DNA of 64,000 nucleotides from Massilia sp. MS-15 (GTDB taxonomy: Bacteria > Pseudomonadota > Gammaproteobacteria > Burkholderiales > Burkholderiaceae_D). The notes under the pieces are model-generated. The model was given only the letters and a program-made list of their open reading frames with translations, did no database searches and was not told the origin of the DNA. This document shows, piece by piece, positions 34,195 through 42,560 of the stretch. The position numbers were made by a program, and so were the translations under genes. The DNA lies in contig NZ_JAIWIA010000022.1 in assembly GCF_020176695.1 (NCBI RefSeq), positions 124,001 to 188,000 of the forward strand, in the 5' to 3' direction. Within the stretch, counting starts at the first letter, position 1, and each line of letters opens with the position of its first letter.

Positions 34195-35946
34195 ATGCTC
34201 GTCCAACAAAAACAACAAATCGTTGCCCTGTTCCAGGCCGCACTCGCGCCGATCGTCGCCGGCACCGACCTCACCCCCAACGTGGTGCTCGAACGTCCGC
34301 GCGACCCGAGCCATGGCGACATCGCCTGCAACATCGCGATGCAGCTGGCCAAGCCGCTGAAGACCAATCCACGCGAACTGGCCACCCGCCTGGTCGCCGC
34401 CCTGCTGGCCGAGCCTGGTGCCGCCGGCCTGGTCGAGTCGGCCGAGGTGGCCGGTCCCGGCTTCATCAACCTGCGCGTGGCTGCTGGCGCCAAGCAGTCG
34501 GTCGTGCGCACCGTGCTCGAGCAGGGCGCGGCCTTCGGCCGCGGCACGTCCGGCCAGGGCCACCACGCGATCATCGAATTCGTCTCGGCCAATCCGACCG
34601 GTCCGCTGCACGTCGGCCACGGCCGCCAGGCCGCGCTGGGCGATGCCCTGTCCTCGCTGTTCGAAGCGCAGGGCCACGACGTCACCCGCGAGTTCTACTA
34701 CAACGACGCGGGCGTGCAGATCGCCACCCTCGCCACCTCGGTGCAGGCGCGCGCGCGCGGCTTCAAGCCTGGCGACGCCGAGTGGCCGGAAGCGGCCTAC
34801 AACGGCGACTACATCGCCGAGATCGCGGCCGATTTCCTGGCGAAGAAGACCGTCTCGGCCAGCGATGGCGAGCCCGCCACCGCTTCGGGTGACGTCAACG
34901 ACATCGAGTCGATCCGCCGGTTCGCCGTGACCTACCTGCGCAACGAGCAGGACCAGGACCTGCAGGCCTTCGGCGTCAAGTTCGACAACTACTACCTCGA
35001 GTCCTCGCTGTACGCGGACGGCAAGGTGGAAGCGGCCGTGCAGGCCCTGGTCGACGCCGGCGTCACCTACGAGCAGGAAGGCGCGCTGTGGCTCAAGACC
35101 ACCGACTACGGCGACGACAAGGACCGCGTGATGCGCAAGTCCGACGGCACCTACACCTATTTCGTGCCGGACGTGGCCTACCACATCCAGAAATTCCGCC
35201 GTGGCTTCGACCAGGCCATCAATGTGCAGGGCAGCGACCACCACGGCACCATCGCGCGCGTGCGCGCCGGCCTGCAGGCGGTCAATATCGGCATCCCGAA
35301 GGGTTACCCCGACTACGTGTTGCACAAGATGGTCACCGTGATGAAGAACGGCGAAGAGGTCAAGATCTCCAAGCGCGCCGGTTCCTACGTGACGGTGCGC
35401 GACCTGATCGAATGGTCGGGCAACGGCGACATCACGCGCGGCCGCGATGCGGTGCGCTTCTTCCTCATCTCGCGCAAGGCCGACACCGAGTTCGTGTTCG
35501 ACGTCGACGTCGCGCTGAAGACCTCGGACGAGAACCCGGTGTACTACGTGCAGTACGCCCATGCGCGCATCTGCTCGGCGCTGGCCAACTGGGGTGGCGA
35601 TGAAGCGCAGCTGGCCAGTGCCGACCTGTCGCTGCTTACCGAACCGCACGAAGCGAGCCTGCTGGCCAAGCTGTCGGCCTACCCGGAAATGCTGGAGCGC
35701 GCCAAACTCGAGCTGAGCCCGCACCACGTCGCCTTCTACCTGCGCGAACTGGCTGGCGAGCTGCATAGCTACTACTTCGCCCACAAGTGGCTGCTGGACG
35801 ATAACGCGCCATTGAAGCTGGCGCGCCTGGCCCTGGCCCTGGCCACCCGCCAGGTGCTGCGCAACGGCCTGGCCCTGATCGGCGTATCGGCCCCGGCCAA
35901 GATGGAACGCGCATTGGCGGACACCCCGACCGAAACCCAAGAGTAA
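34195..35946 (+). CDS. argS: Arginyl-tRNA synthetase
   Basis: Class I aminoacyl-tRNA synthetase charging tRNA-Arg. The 583-residue protein has the Arg-specific N-domain, the HIGH-type motif in [20 protein letters not shown], the KMSKS-like loop in [15 protein letters not shown], and the all-helical DALR anticodon-binding domain. The ATG at 34195 ([13 protein letters not shown]) fits both family length and the promoter upstream. Seven bases separate it from the SPOR-domain gene that follows, and that linkage is seen in many Betaproteobacteria. Confidence 0.97.
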   Translation: MLVQQKQQIVALFQAALAPIVAGTDLTPNVVLERPRDPSHGDIACNIAMQLAKPLKTNPRELATRLVAALLAEPGAAGLVESAEVAGPGFINLRVAAGAKQSVVRTVLEQGAAFGRGTSGQGHHAIIEFVSANPTGPLHVGHGRQAALGDALSSLFEAQGHDVTREFYYNDAGVQIATLATSVQARARGFKPGDAEWPEAAYNGDYIAEIAADFLAKKTVSASDGEPATASGDVNDIESIRRFAVTYLRNEQDQDLQAFGVKFDNYYLESSLYADGKVEAAVQALVDAGVTYEQEGALWLKTTDYGDDKDRVMRKSDGTYTYFVPDVAYHIQKFRRGFDQAINVQGSDHHGTIARVRAGLQAVNIGIPKGYPDYVLHKMVTVMKNGEEVKISKRAGSYVTVRDLIEWSGNGDITRGRDAVRFFLISRKADTEFVFDVDVALKTSDENPVYYVQYAHARICSALANWGGDEAQLASADLSLLTEPHEASLLAKLSAYPEMLERAKLELSPHHVAFYLRELAGELHSYYFAHKWLLDDNAPLKLARLALALATRQVLRNGLALIGVSAPAKMERALADTPTETQE

Positions 35947-35953
35947 TCGCAAC

Positions 35954-36652
35954 ATGACCGCCATCCGACATCTCTCCCCGCTGCGCCAGCGCGGCAGCAC
36001 CCTGACCGGGATCATCATCGGCCTGATCATCGGCCTGGGGATCGCGGTGGCAGTCGCGCTCGTGATCACCAAGGGCCAGTCGCCGTTCACCGACCGCTCC
36101 ACCAAGATGGGACGGCCGGCCGATCTCGAGCCGAGCCAGGCGAATGATCCGAACAAGCCGCTGTACGGCAAGCGCGACGCCGCGCGCGAGGCGAACCGCG
36201 AGCTCGCCGAGCGCGCCAACCGCCCGGCTCCCGATGCCGCCCCGGCCCCGGCGCCGGCCGATGCCGACCCGCTGGGCCAGGCGATCGCCGGCATGCAGGC
36301 AACGGCGCCGGCCGCTTCTTCGGCAACTGCGCCGGCAGCGGCACCGGCCGCACCCGCCGCGCCCGCCCCGGCAGCCGCCGCTCCGGCAGCCCCGGTCCCC
36401 GCGAATGGCGGCGACGGCTACATCTACTACCTGCAGGCCGGTGCCTTCCGCGAGATGTCGGACGCCGAGAACACCCGCGCCAAGCTGGCCCTGCTTGGCT
36501 TCGAAGCGACGATCAGCGACCGCAGCACCGACAGCGGCGTGCTGCACCGCGTGCGGGTCGGCCCCTACGGCGGGCCGGAGGCCATGAACAAGGCGCGCGC
36601 CAAACTGCTCGATAGCGGCGTCGACGTGGCCATCGTCCGCAACCAGCGCTGA
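35954..36652 (+). CDS. SPOR-domain membrane protein, FtsN/DedD-like
   Basis: A 232-residue single-pass inner-membrane protein with a short cytoplasmic N-terminus. It has a membrane helix at about residues 18-40 (LTGIIIGLIIGLGIAVAVAL) and a long Ala/Pro-rich periplasmic linker. A C-terminal SPOR domain (YYLQAGAFREMSDAENTRAKLALLGF, then VRVGPYGGPEAMNKARAKL) binds denuded septal glycan. The topology is that of FtsN, and in this group the gene after argS is often annotated as the division protein. I leave the symbol blank because the essential FtsN motif is not certain. Confidence 0.9.
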   Translation: MTAIRHLSPLRQRGSTLTGIIIGLIIGLGIAVAVALVITKGQSPFTDRSTKMGRPADLEPSQANDPNKPLYGKRDAAREANRELAERANRPAPDAAPAPAPADADPLGQAIAGMQATAPAASSATAPAAAPAAPAAPAPAAAAPAAPVPANGGDGYIYYLQAGAFREMSDAENTRAKLALLGFEATISDRSTDSGVLHRVRVGPYGGPEAMNKARAKLLDSGVDVAIVRNQR

Positions 36653-36677
36653 TCCTTTTCGCCTTCCAGGGAACCGC

Positions 36678-37343
36678 ATGAACCCGCTTCGCCGCCTGAT
36701 CTGCTGCTCCGCCCTGGCCGCCGCCATGCCGGGCTTCGCCGCCGCCTCCCCCGCTTCGCCGAAGGAGGGCACCGAATACCTGACGCTGCCCGAAGCCCAG
36801 CCGACCGACAGCGGCCGCAGGATCGAGGTACTGGAGTTCTTTGCCTATTACTGCCCGCACTGCTACGCGCTCGAGCCGCAGCTGGCCAACTGGGTCAGAA
36901 GGCAGGGCGAGAACATCGCCTTGCGCCGCGTGCATGTGCCGGCCGGGGCCGCGGTGATGCCGCAGCAGCGCCTGTTCTTCACGCTCGAGTCGCTCGGCCT
37001 GCTCGAGCAGTACCACGGCCAGGTGTTCAACGCGATGCACGTCGAGCGCCAGCGGTTTGCCCAGGACGAGCAGGTGTTCGACTGGGCCAGCCGCGCCGGC
37101 ATCGACCGCGCCCGCTTCATCGACGCCTACCGCTCCTTCGGCGTGCAGGCCAAGCTGCGCCGCGCCCAGGCCATGATGGAAGCCTACCGCATCACCCACT
37201 GGCCGATGATCGCGGTCGACGGCCGCTTCCTCACCTCGCCCGGCATGCTGGCGGAAGCCGGTGCTGCGGGCGACGCGGCGCTGGCCGGCACGCTGCAGGT
37301 GATGGACGGACTGGTCGCGCGGGCGAAAGCGGCCCGCACATGA
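36678..37343 (+). CDS. dsbA: Thiol:disulfide interchange protein DsbA
   Basis: Periplasmic dithiol oxidase that introduces disulfides into exported proteins and is re-oxidised by DsbB. The 221-residue precursor has a signal peptide ending near FAAASP. The thioredoxin-fold active site EFFAYYCPHCYALEP has C59-P-H-C62, the DsbA-type CPHC. The cis-proline loop is ITHWPMIAVDGRFL. The insert of helices is of normal length. Its stop overlaps the start of the SDR gene by 4 bp (ATGA), so translation is coupled. Confidence 0.95.
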   Translation: MNPLRRLICCSALAAAMPGFAAASPASPKEGTEYLTLPEAQPTDSGRRIEVLEFFAYYCPHCYALEPQLANWVRRQGENIALRRVHVPAGAAVMPQQRLFFTLESLGLLEQYHGQVFNAMHVERQRFAQDEQVFDWASRAGIDRARFIDAYRSFGVQAKLRRAQAMMEAYRITHWPMIAVDGRFLTSPGMLAEAGAAGDAALAGTLQVMDGLVARAKAART

Positions 37344-38146
37344 ACGCTGCGCCGGTGCGCGCGGAACGGGTCTTCATCACCGGCGCCTCGAGCGGCATCG
37401 GGGCCGCGCTGGCGCGCGAATACGCGGCGCGCGGCGCCCGCCTCGGCCTGCTGGCGCGCCGCCGCGAACGGCTGGAAGAACTGGCCGCATCCCTGCCCCA
37501 TCCGGAACGCCATCGCCTGTACGCGGCGGACGTGACCGACCGTGCGGCGCTGGCGGCGGCCGCCGCCGACTTCCTGGCCGCCAGTGGCGGCGCCGACATC
37601 GTCATCGCCAGCGCCGGCGTCTCGCACGGCACCCTCACCGAGCGCCCCGCCGACCTGGCGGTCTTCGACGCCGTGTTCGCCACCAACGTGAATGCCACGG
37701 TCGCCACCTTCGCCCCCTTCATCGCTGCGATGAAGCAGCAGGATGGCGCGCGCCGCCTGGTCGGCATCGGCAGCGTGGCCGGCATCCGCGGCATGCGCGG
37801 CGCCGGCGCCTACTGCGCCTCGAAAGCGGCCGTGCACAGCTACTGCGAATCGCTGCGCGTGGAGCTGCGCGGCAGCGGCATCGAGGTGGTGACCATCGCT
37901 CCCGGCTACATCGACACCCCCATGACCCGTAACAACCGCTTCCCCATGCCCTTCCTGATGCCCGCCGAACGCTTCGCCGCCCAGGCGGTGAACGTGATCG
38001 CGCGCGGCGCCAGCTACCGCGTGCTGCCCTGGCAGATGGGCGTCGTCGCCAAGCTGCTGCGCCTGCTGCCGAACGCCCTGTTCGACCGCCTGTTCGCGCG
38101 CGCCCCGACCAAGCAGCGCGCCGCAGCCGGTCAGGAGCGGCCATGA
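37340..38146 (+). CDS. Short-chain dehydrogenase/reductase
   Basis: A 268-residue classical SDR. The cofactor motif is TGASSGIGAALARE (T-G-x3-G-x-G), an arginine pair (LLARRRERLE) suggests NADP preference, and the catalytic site is YCASK with an upstream serine in GSVAGIRG. C-terminal APGYIDTPMTR is typical. The substrate cannot be deduced. It overlaps dsbA at its start and birA at its end by ATGA junctions, so it is fully embedded in the operon. Confidence 0.9.
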   Translation: MNAAPVRAERVFITGASSGIGAALAREYAARGARLGLLARRRERLEELAASLPHPERHRLYAADVTDRAALAAAAADFLAASGGADIVIASAGVSHGTLTERPADLAVFDAVFATNVNATVATFAPFIAAMKQQDGARRLVGIGSVAGIRGMRGAGAYCASKAAVHSYCESLRVELRGSGIEVVTIAPGYIDTPMTRNNRFPMPFLMPAERFAAQAVNVIARGASYRVLPWQMGVVAKLLRLLPNALFDRLFARAPTKQRAAAGQERP

Positions 38147-38916
38147 ACGCCGAGCGTATCGCCGCGCTGTCGCGTGCCGGGGTGCGCGTGGAGGTGGTGC
38201 CGGAGACCGGCTCCACCAATGCCGACCTGCTGGCGCGCGCGGCCCTGCTCAGCGACGCCCTGCTGCTGGTGGCCGAGCACCAGACCGCCGGCCGTGGCCG
38301 CGCCGGGCGCAGCTGGCTGTCTTCCAGCGAGCACTCGCTGACCTTCTCGCTGGCCTGGAAGTTCGACGGCGGCCCGCAGGTGCTGGCCGGGCTGCCGCTC
38401 GCGGTCGGCGTGGCCCTGGGCGAGGCGCTGGCGGCACTGGGCGTGCAGGTCCAGCTCAAATGGCCGAACGACGTGCTCAAGGACGGCGCCAAGCTGGCCG
38501 GGATCCTGATCGAGACCCAGTCCGCGCCACCCGCGCAGGGCGGCGGCACCTGGGCCGTGATCGGCATCGGGCTGAACCTGGTGATGCCGGACGAGGTGGA
38601 AGCGCGCCTCGGCCGCAGCGCCGCCGGCGCGCCCTGGCTGGCGCGCATGGAGCGCGACGTCCTGATGGCCGCCCTGCTCGACGCGCTGGCCAAGGCGCTG
38701 CGCCTGTTCGCGCGCCAGGGCTTCGCGCCTTTCTGCGCGCGCTGGAACCTGCGCCACGCCTGGCAGGGCCAGACCGTGGTCATCCTCGACCATGGCCAGG
38801 TAGTGCAGGAGGGCCTGGCCGCCGGCGTCGACGATAGCGGCCGCCTGCTGCTCGATACGGCCCACGGCCGCAGCACGGTGCTGGCGGGCGACGTGTCGCT
38901 GCGCGTGAAGGAGTAG
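38143..38916 (+). CDS. birA: Biotin-[acetyl-CoA-carboxylase] ligase, without repressor domain
   Basis: Attaches biotin to the biotin carboxyl carrier protein via biotinyl-AMP. The 257-residue protein begins directly with the catalytic domain (VEVVPETGSTNADLL), the biotin/ATP loop AEHQTAGRGRAGRSW, and LKWPNDVLKDGAKLAGIL. The C-terminal SH3-like domain is present. The N-terminal winged helix of E. coli BirA is missing, so it is a monofunctional ligase that cannot repress biotin genes. It lies 3 bp before coaX, an arrangement common in Betaproteobacteria. Confidence 0.95.
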   Translation: MNAERIAALSRAGVRVEVVPETGSTNADLLARAALLSDALLLVAEHQTAGRGRAGRSWLSSSEHSLTFSLAWKFDGGPQVLAGLPLAVGVALGEALAALGVQVQLKWPNDVLKDGAKLAGILIETQSAPPAQGGGTWAVIGIGLNLVMPDEVEARLGRSAAGAPWLARMERDVLMAALLDALAKALRLFARQGFAPFCARWNLRHAWQGQTVVILDHGQVVQEGLAAGVDDSGRLLLDTAHGRSTVLAGDVSLRVKE

Positions 38917-38919
38917 GCC

Positions 38920-39645
38920 ATGCTGCTGCTGATCGACGCCGGCAATACGCGCATCAAGTGGGCCCTGGCCGCCCCTGGCGCCGCGCTGGGCGCCTGGACC
39001 CGCCTCGAGGCGCTCCCGCACGCCGCCCTCGACGATGCCGCCGGCGCCTGGCGCGCGGCCGGGGTGACGCGCGCGATCGTGGCCAACGTGGCCGGGACGG
39101 CACTGCGCGAGCGTATCGCACATGCCCTGCCGGCAGGCGTGCCGGTCGAGTGGTTCGCCGCCACGGAACAACGCGCGGGCCTGCGCAACGGCTACCGCAA
39201 TCCCGGCCAGCTTGGCTGCGACCGCTTCGCCGCCGCCATCGGGGCGCGCGCGCTGGCGCCTGGCAAGGACCTGGTCGTGGCCACCTGCGGCACCGCGACC
39301 ACGGTCGATGCCATCACCGCGGACGGCCGTTTCATCGGCGGCATGATCCTGCCCGGCCTGGCGCTGATGGCCAGCGCGCTGGCGCGCAACACGGCCCAGC
39401 TGCCGCAGGTGGTGCCGGGCGGCGCGCCGCCGCCGGTCTTCGGCGACAACACCGACGACGCCATCGTGTCGGGCCTGCTCTCGGCCCAGGCCGGCGCGAT
39501 CGAGCGCGCCTGCGCGGCGCACGGCGCCAGCACCTGCATCCTCTCCGGCGGTGCGGCGCCCTACATCGCTCCCGTCCTCAAGTTCGGGCACCAGGTGGTC
39601 GATAACATCGTGCTGGTCGGCCTGCACGCTGCAGCCGCCGCATGA
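38920..39645 (+). CDS. coaX: Type III pantothenate kinase
   Basis: Catalyses the first step of coenzyme A synthesis and is of the CoaX class, insensitive to feedback by CoA. The 241-residue protein shows the ASKHA phosphate loops: LLLIDAGNTRIKWAL at the N-terminus, NPGQLGCDRFAAAIGA in the middle, and VATCGTATTVDAI as phosphate-2. The C-terminal CILSGGAAPYIAP completes the fold. It lies 3 bp after birA. Confidence 0.96.
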   Translation: MLLLIDAGNTRIKWALAAPGAALGAWTRLEALPHAALDDAAGAWRAAGVTRAIVANVAGTALRERIAHALPAGVPVEWFAATEQRAGLRNGYRNPGQLGCDRFAAAIGARALAPGKDLVVATCGTATTVDAITADGRFIGGMILPGLALMASALARNTAQLPQVVPGGAPPPVFGDNTDDAIVSGLLSAQAGAIERACAAHGASTCILSGGAAPYIAPVLKFGHQVVDNIVLVGLHAAAAA

Positions 39646-39658
39646 ACGGAGAAGCCAC

Positions 39659-40378
39659 TTGTTGAAATTCGTATTCTGGGCGCTGCTGGCATTGAATGCC
39701 GGGCTGTTCGCCCATGCCGAGGGCTACCTCGGCCGGCTCGAGGACGGCGAGCGCGAGCCGCAGCGCCTGAAGAACCAGCTGGCGCCCGAGCGCATGGTGG
39801 TGCTGACGGCGAGCGAGGCGCGCGCGGTGGCCGATGCGGCAACCGCCGCGGCCGCGCAGGCCGACGCACCGCCGGCGCAGCCCCTTCCCGTGGCCGCCGC
39901 CGCGCCGGTGGAAACCATCGCCTGCACCCAGGCCGGCGCCTTCGCCGCCGGCGACGCGCGCCGTTTCGACACCCGCATCGCCCGCCTCGGCCTCGGCCAG
40001 CGCGCCAGCCGCATCAGCGTGCCCTTCCAGGAAGTCAGCAGCCACCTGGTCTACCTGCCGCCCGGCGGCGGCAAGGAAGGCGCCGAGCGGCGCGTGGCCG
40101 AACTGAAGGAACGCGGGATCGAGAACTTCTTCGTGATGCAGGGCGATTCGCCGCTCAGGTGGGCGGTGTCGCTGGGCGTGTTCAAGAGCGAGGCGGCGGC
40201 GCAAGGCCTGGTCGCTTCGCTGGCACGCCAGGGCGTACGCGGTGCGCGCGTGCTGCCGCGTGGGCCGCAGGGCACGCGCGCGGCCTGGCAATTCCGCGAT
40301 CTGACGCAGGACGAACGCAAGCGGCTTGCCGGCATCGCTGACGATTTCGCCGGGGTCCAGCTGCGCGCCTGCCAGTAA
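39659..40378 (+). CDS. SPOR-domain protein with N-terminal membrane anchor
   Basis: A protein of about 239 residues starting at TTG 39659 (or TTG 39662), preceded by a strong ribosome binding site ACGGAGAAG; no in-frame ATG exists near it. One hydrophobic helix (LLKFVFWALLALNAGLFAH) anchors it in the membrane. The C-terminal region (RWAVSLGVFKSEAAAQGLVASLARQGVRGARV) is SPOR-like. It closes the argS-to-coaX gene chain, giving the operon a SPOR protein near each end. A role in cell-envelope or septum binding is inferred only from the domain. Confidence 0.82.
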   Translation: MLKFVFWALLALNAGLFAHAEGYLGRLEDGEREPQRLKNQLAPERMVVLTASEARAVADAATAAAAQADAPPAQPLPVAAAAPVETIACTQAGAFAAGDARRFDTRIARLGLGQRASRISVPFQEVSSHLVYLPPGGGKEGAERRVAELKERGIENFFVMQGDSPLRWAVSLGVFKSEAAAQGLVASLARQGVRGARVLPRGPQGTRAAWQFRDLTQDERKRLAGIADDFAGVQLRACQ

Positions 40379-40413
40379 GACCACGGGCCGCTGGCTGACG
40401 CTGGCCTGCCGCC

Positions 40414-41424
40414 TCAGCGCTTGACGACGATCGGCTTCAGCCCGAACGAATCCGGCACCGCGCGCGCGGCCTCGGCCGCATCCTCGCGGCGCTCGAAGGG
40501 GCCGCCGAACAGGCGGTTCACCGATCCCGCCTTGACCACTTCCAGCTTGCCGACTTCGACGCCGGCCTGCTGCAGGCGCGCGCCCATGGCTTCGGCGGTG
40601 CCGGCGCGGCCATAGGCGCCGAGCTGCACGTAGTAGCTGCCGCGCGGGACCAGCTTGGGCACGACCTGGGCCAGCGCCGCGCTGTCGGTGCGCACCCGGT
40701 CTTCCAGCATCAGGGCGACGATCTCGGGCGGCGCCGACTGCGCTTCCGAGGCGGCGCTGCGGCGCTCGGAGGCAAGGCGGATCGGGTCGTCCGGGAACAG
40801 GCGTTCGAGCTCGACCTGGTGGCTGCCCTTGCCCAGCAGGCCGAGCTTGAGGGCCGCCGTATACGACACGTCCACGATGCGGCTGGCGTGGAAGGGGCCG
40901 CGGTCATTGATGCGCACCACCACCGACTTGCCGGTTTCGACGCTGGTGATGCGCGCATAGGAGGGAATCGGCAGCGTCGGATGGGCCGCGGTCATCTTGT
41001 ACATGTCGTACAGCTCGCCGGACGAGGTCTTCTGGCCGTGGAATTTCACCCCATACCAGCTGGCCACGCCACGCTGCACGAAAGGGTCGTTGTGCAGCAT
41101 CGGGGTATAGGTCTGGCCGAACACCGCGTACGGACGGTTGGCCCACTTGGCATAGGGCTCGGCCTTGACCACCGCATCGGGCAGGTCCATCAGGCCGGGT
41201 GGTGGATTGGCGCCGGGCCCGTCGTCCTTGTAGTAACCGCCGCGGCCCGAATTCGGCGGCGGCAGCTTCGGCGCATCGCCATGCCTGGCGGCGGGATGCT
41301 TCCAGGGCAGCGGAATCAGGGGCTTGTGCTCGCCGGTGGAACTAGTGCTGCACCCGGTTGCCAGGATTGCCAGGGTGATGACCGTGCCGATGGTCGTAGC
41401 AAGTTGTTTTCTTGGAACGGCCAT
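40414..41424 (-). CDS. rlpA: RlpA-family septal lytic transglycosylase lipoprotein
   Basis: Outer-membrane lipoprotein that cleaves denuded glycan strands. The 336-residue precursor has a lipobox (LAILATGC, cysteine at about 25), the double-psi barrel RlpA domain (VASWYGVKFHGQKTSSGELYD, then VVVRINDRGPFHASRIVDVS, with the catalytic D in NDRGPF) and a C-terminal SPOR domain. It is the last gene of the mre/mrd operon, 17 bp after rodA, as in other Proteobacteria that couple elongation and RlpA. Confidence 0.94.
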   Translation of the reverse strand: MAVPRKQLATTIGTVITLAILATGCSTSSTGEHKPLIPLPWKHPAARHGDAPKLPPPNSGRGGYYKDDGPGANPPPGLMDLPDAVVKAEPYAKWANRPYAVFGQTYTPMLHNDPFVQRGVASWYGVKFHGQKTSSGELYDMYKMTAAHPTLPIPSYARITSVETGKSVVVRINDRGPFHASRIVDVSYTAALKLGLLGKGSHQVELERLFPDDPIRLASERRSAASEAQSAPPEIVALMLEDRVRTDSAALAQVVPKLVPRGSYYVQLGAYGRAGTAEAMGARLQQAGVEVGKLEVVKAGSVNRLFGGPFERREDAAEAARAVPDSFGLKPIVVKR

Positions 41425-41441
41425 GCGCGGTCCTTGTTAAA

Positions 41442-42557
41442 TTACGTCTGCACTAGTTTACGATGTCTTTGAATACTCATCAATATACCTGCGCCAAGAC
41501 CTAGCGTAATAAATGCGGTGCCCCCGTAGCTCATGAAGGGCAAGGGCACGCCGACCACCGGCAGGATGCCGCTCACCATGCCCATGTTGACGAACGCATA
41601 CGTGAAGAAAATCATCGTGATCGCGCCGGCCAGCAGGCGCGTAAACGTGTTCGGCGCGTTCGCCGCGATCATCAGGCCGCGGCCGATCAGCATCAGGTAG
41701 ACGACCAGCAGGAAGCAGTTGCCGACCAGTCCGAACTCTTCCGAGAACACCGCGAACACGAAGTCGGTGGTCTGTTCCGGTACGAATTCCAGCGCGCCCT
41801 GGGTCCCCTTGGCGTAGCCCTTGCCGAGCAGGCCGCCGGAACCGATGGCGATCTCGGACTGGATGATGTGGAAGCCCTTGCCGAGCGGGTCGGAGGTGGG
41901 ATCGATCAGCGTCATCACGCGCTCGCGCTGGTAGTCGTGCAGCATCGACCAGGCGATCGGCAGCGCGGCGCCGCCGGCCAGGCCGAGGCCGAGCAGCGCC
42001 TTCCACGGCAGGCCGGCCAGGAAGATCACGTAGAAGCCCGAGGCGCCCACCATCAGCGCGGTGCCGAGGTCGGGCTGCTTGGCGATCAGGGTGAAGGGCA
42101 CCAGCAGCAGCGCCGCCGCGACCAGGAAGTTCTTCCAGTTGGCGGCGTTCGCGCGCTGCTGGAAGTACCAGGCCAGCATCAGCGGCGTGGCAATCTTCAG
42201 GATCTCGGAGGGCTGGATGTCCACTCCCACGTACAGCCAGCGCCGCGCGCCCTTCTTGATGATGCCGAACATGGCCACCGCGATCAGCAGCGCGACGCCG
42301 ATCGTATAGATCGGCACGGCCAGGCGCATCAGGGTCTGGGGCGGCACGTTGGCGGCGACCCACATCACGCCGAAGGCCAGCAGGAAGTTGCGGATCTGGT
42401 GCTCGACGCGGTCGGGGAACTCGGCACCGGCCGAGGTCATGGTGATCACGCTGGTCATCATCAGCACGAACAGCACCAGGCCAAGCGGCCAGTCGAAGAC
42501 CGTGAAGTACGGACGCAGGCGGCGCCGCAGCGAGCGGCGTTCTGGAATGTGCGCCAT
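41442..42557 (-). CDS. rodA: RodA, peptidoglycan glycosyltransferase of the elongasome
   Basis: SEDS-family polymerase that works with PBP2 (encoded just upstream) to extend the lateral wall. The 371-residue protein has about ten membrane helices and the SEDS signatures: GARRWLYVGVDIQPSEILKIA, KQPDLGTALMV with the catalytic-type aspartate, and MVSGILPVVGVPLPFMSYGGTA near the end. Three bases separate it from mrdA, so the pair is translationally coupled. Confidence 0.97.
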   Translation of the reverse strand: MAHIPERRSLRRRLRPYFTVFDWPLGLVLFVLMMTSVITMTSAGAEFPDRVEHQIRNFLLAFGVMWVAANVPPQTLMRLAVPIYTIGVALLIAVAMFGIIKKGARRWLYVGVDIQPSEILKIATPLMLAWYFQQRANAANWKNFLVAAALLLVPFTLIAKQPDLGTALMVGASGFYVIFLAGLPWKALLGLGLAGGAALPIAWSMLHDYQRERVMTLIDPTSDPLGKGFHIIQSEIAIGSGGLLGKGYAKGTQGALEFVPEQTTDFVFAVFSEEFGLVGNCFLLVVYLMLIGRGLMIAANAPNTFTRLLAGAITMIFFTYAFVNMGMVSGILPVVGVPLPFMSYGGTAFITLGLGAGILMSIQRHRKLVQT

Positions 42558-42560
42558 GGC

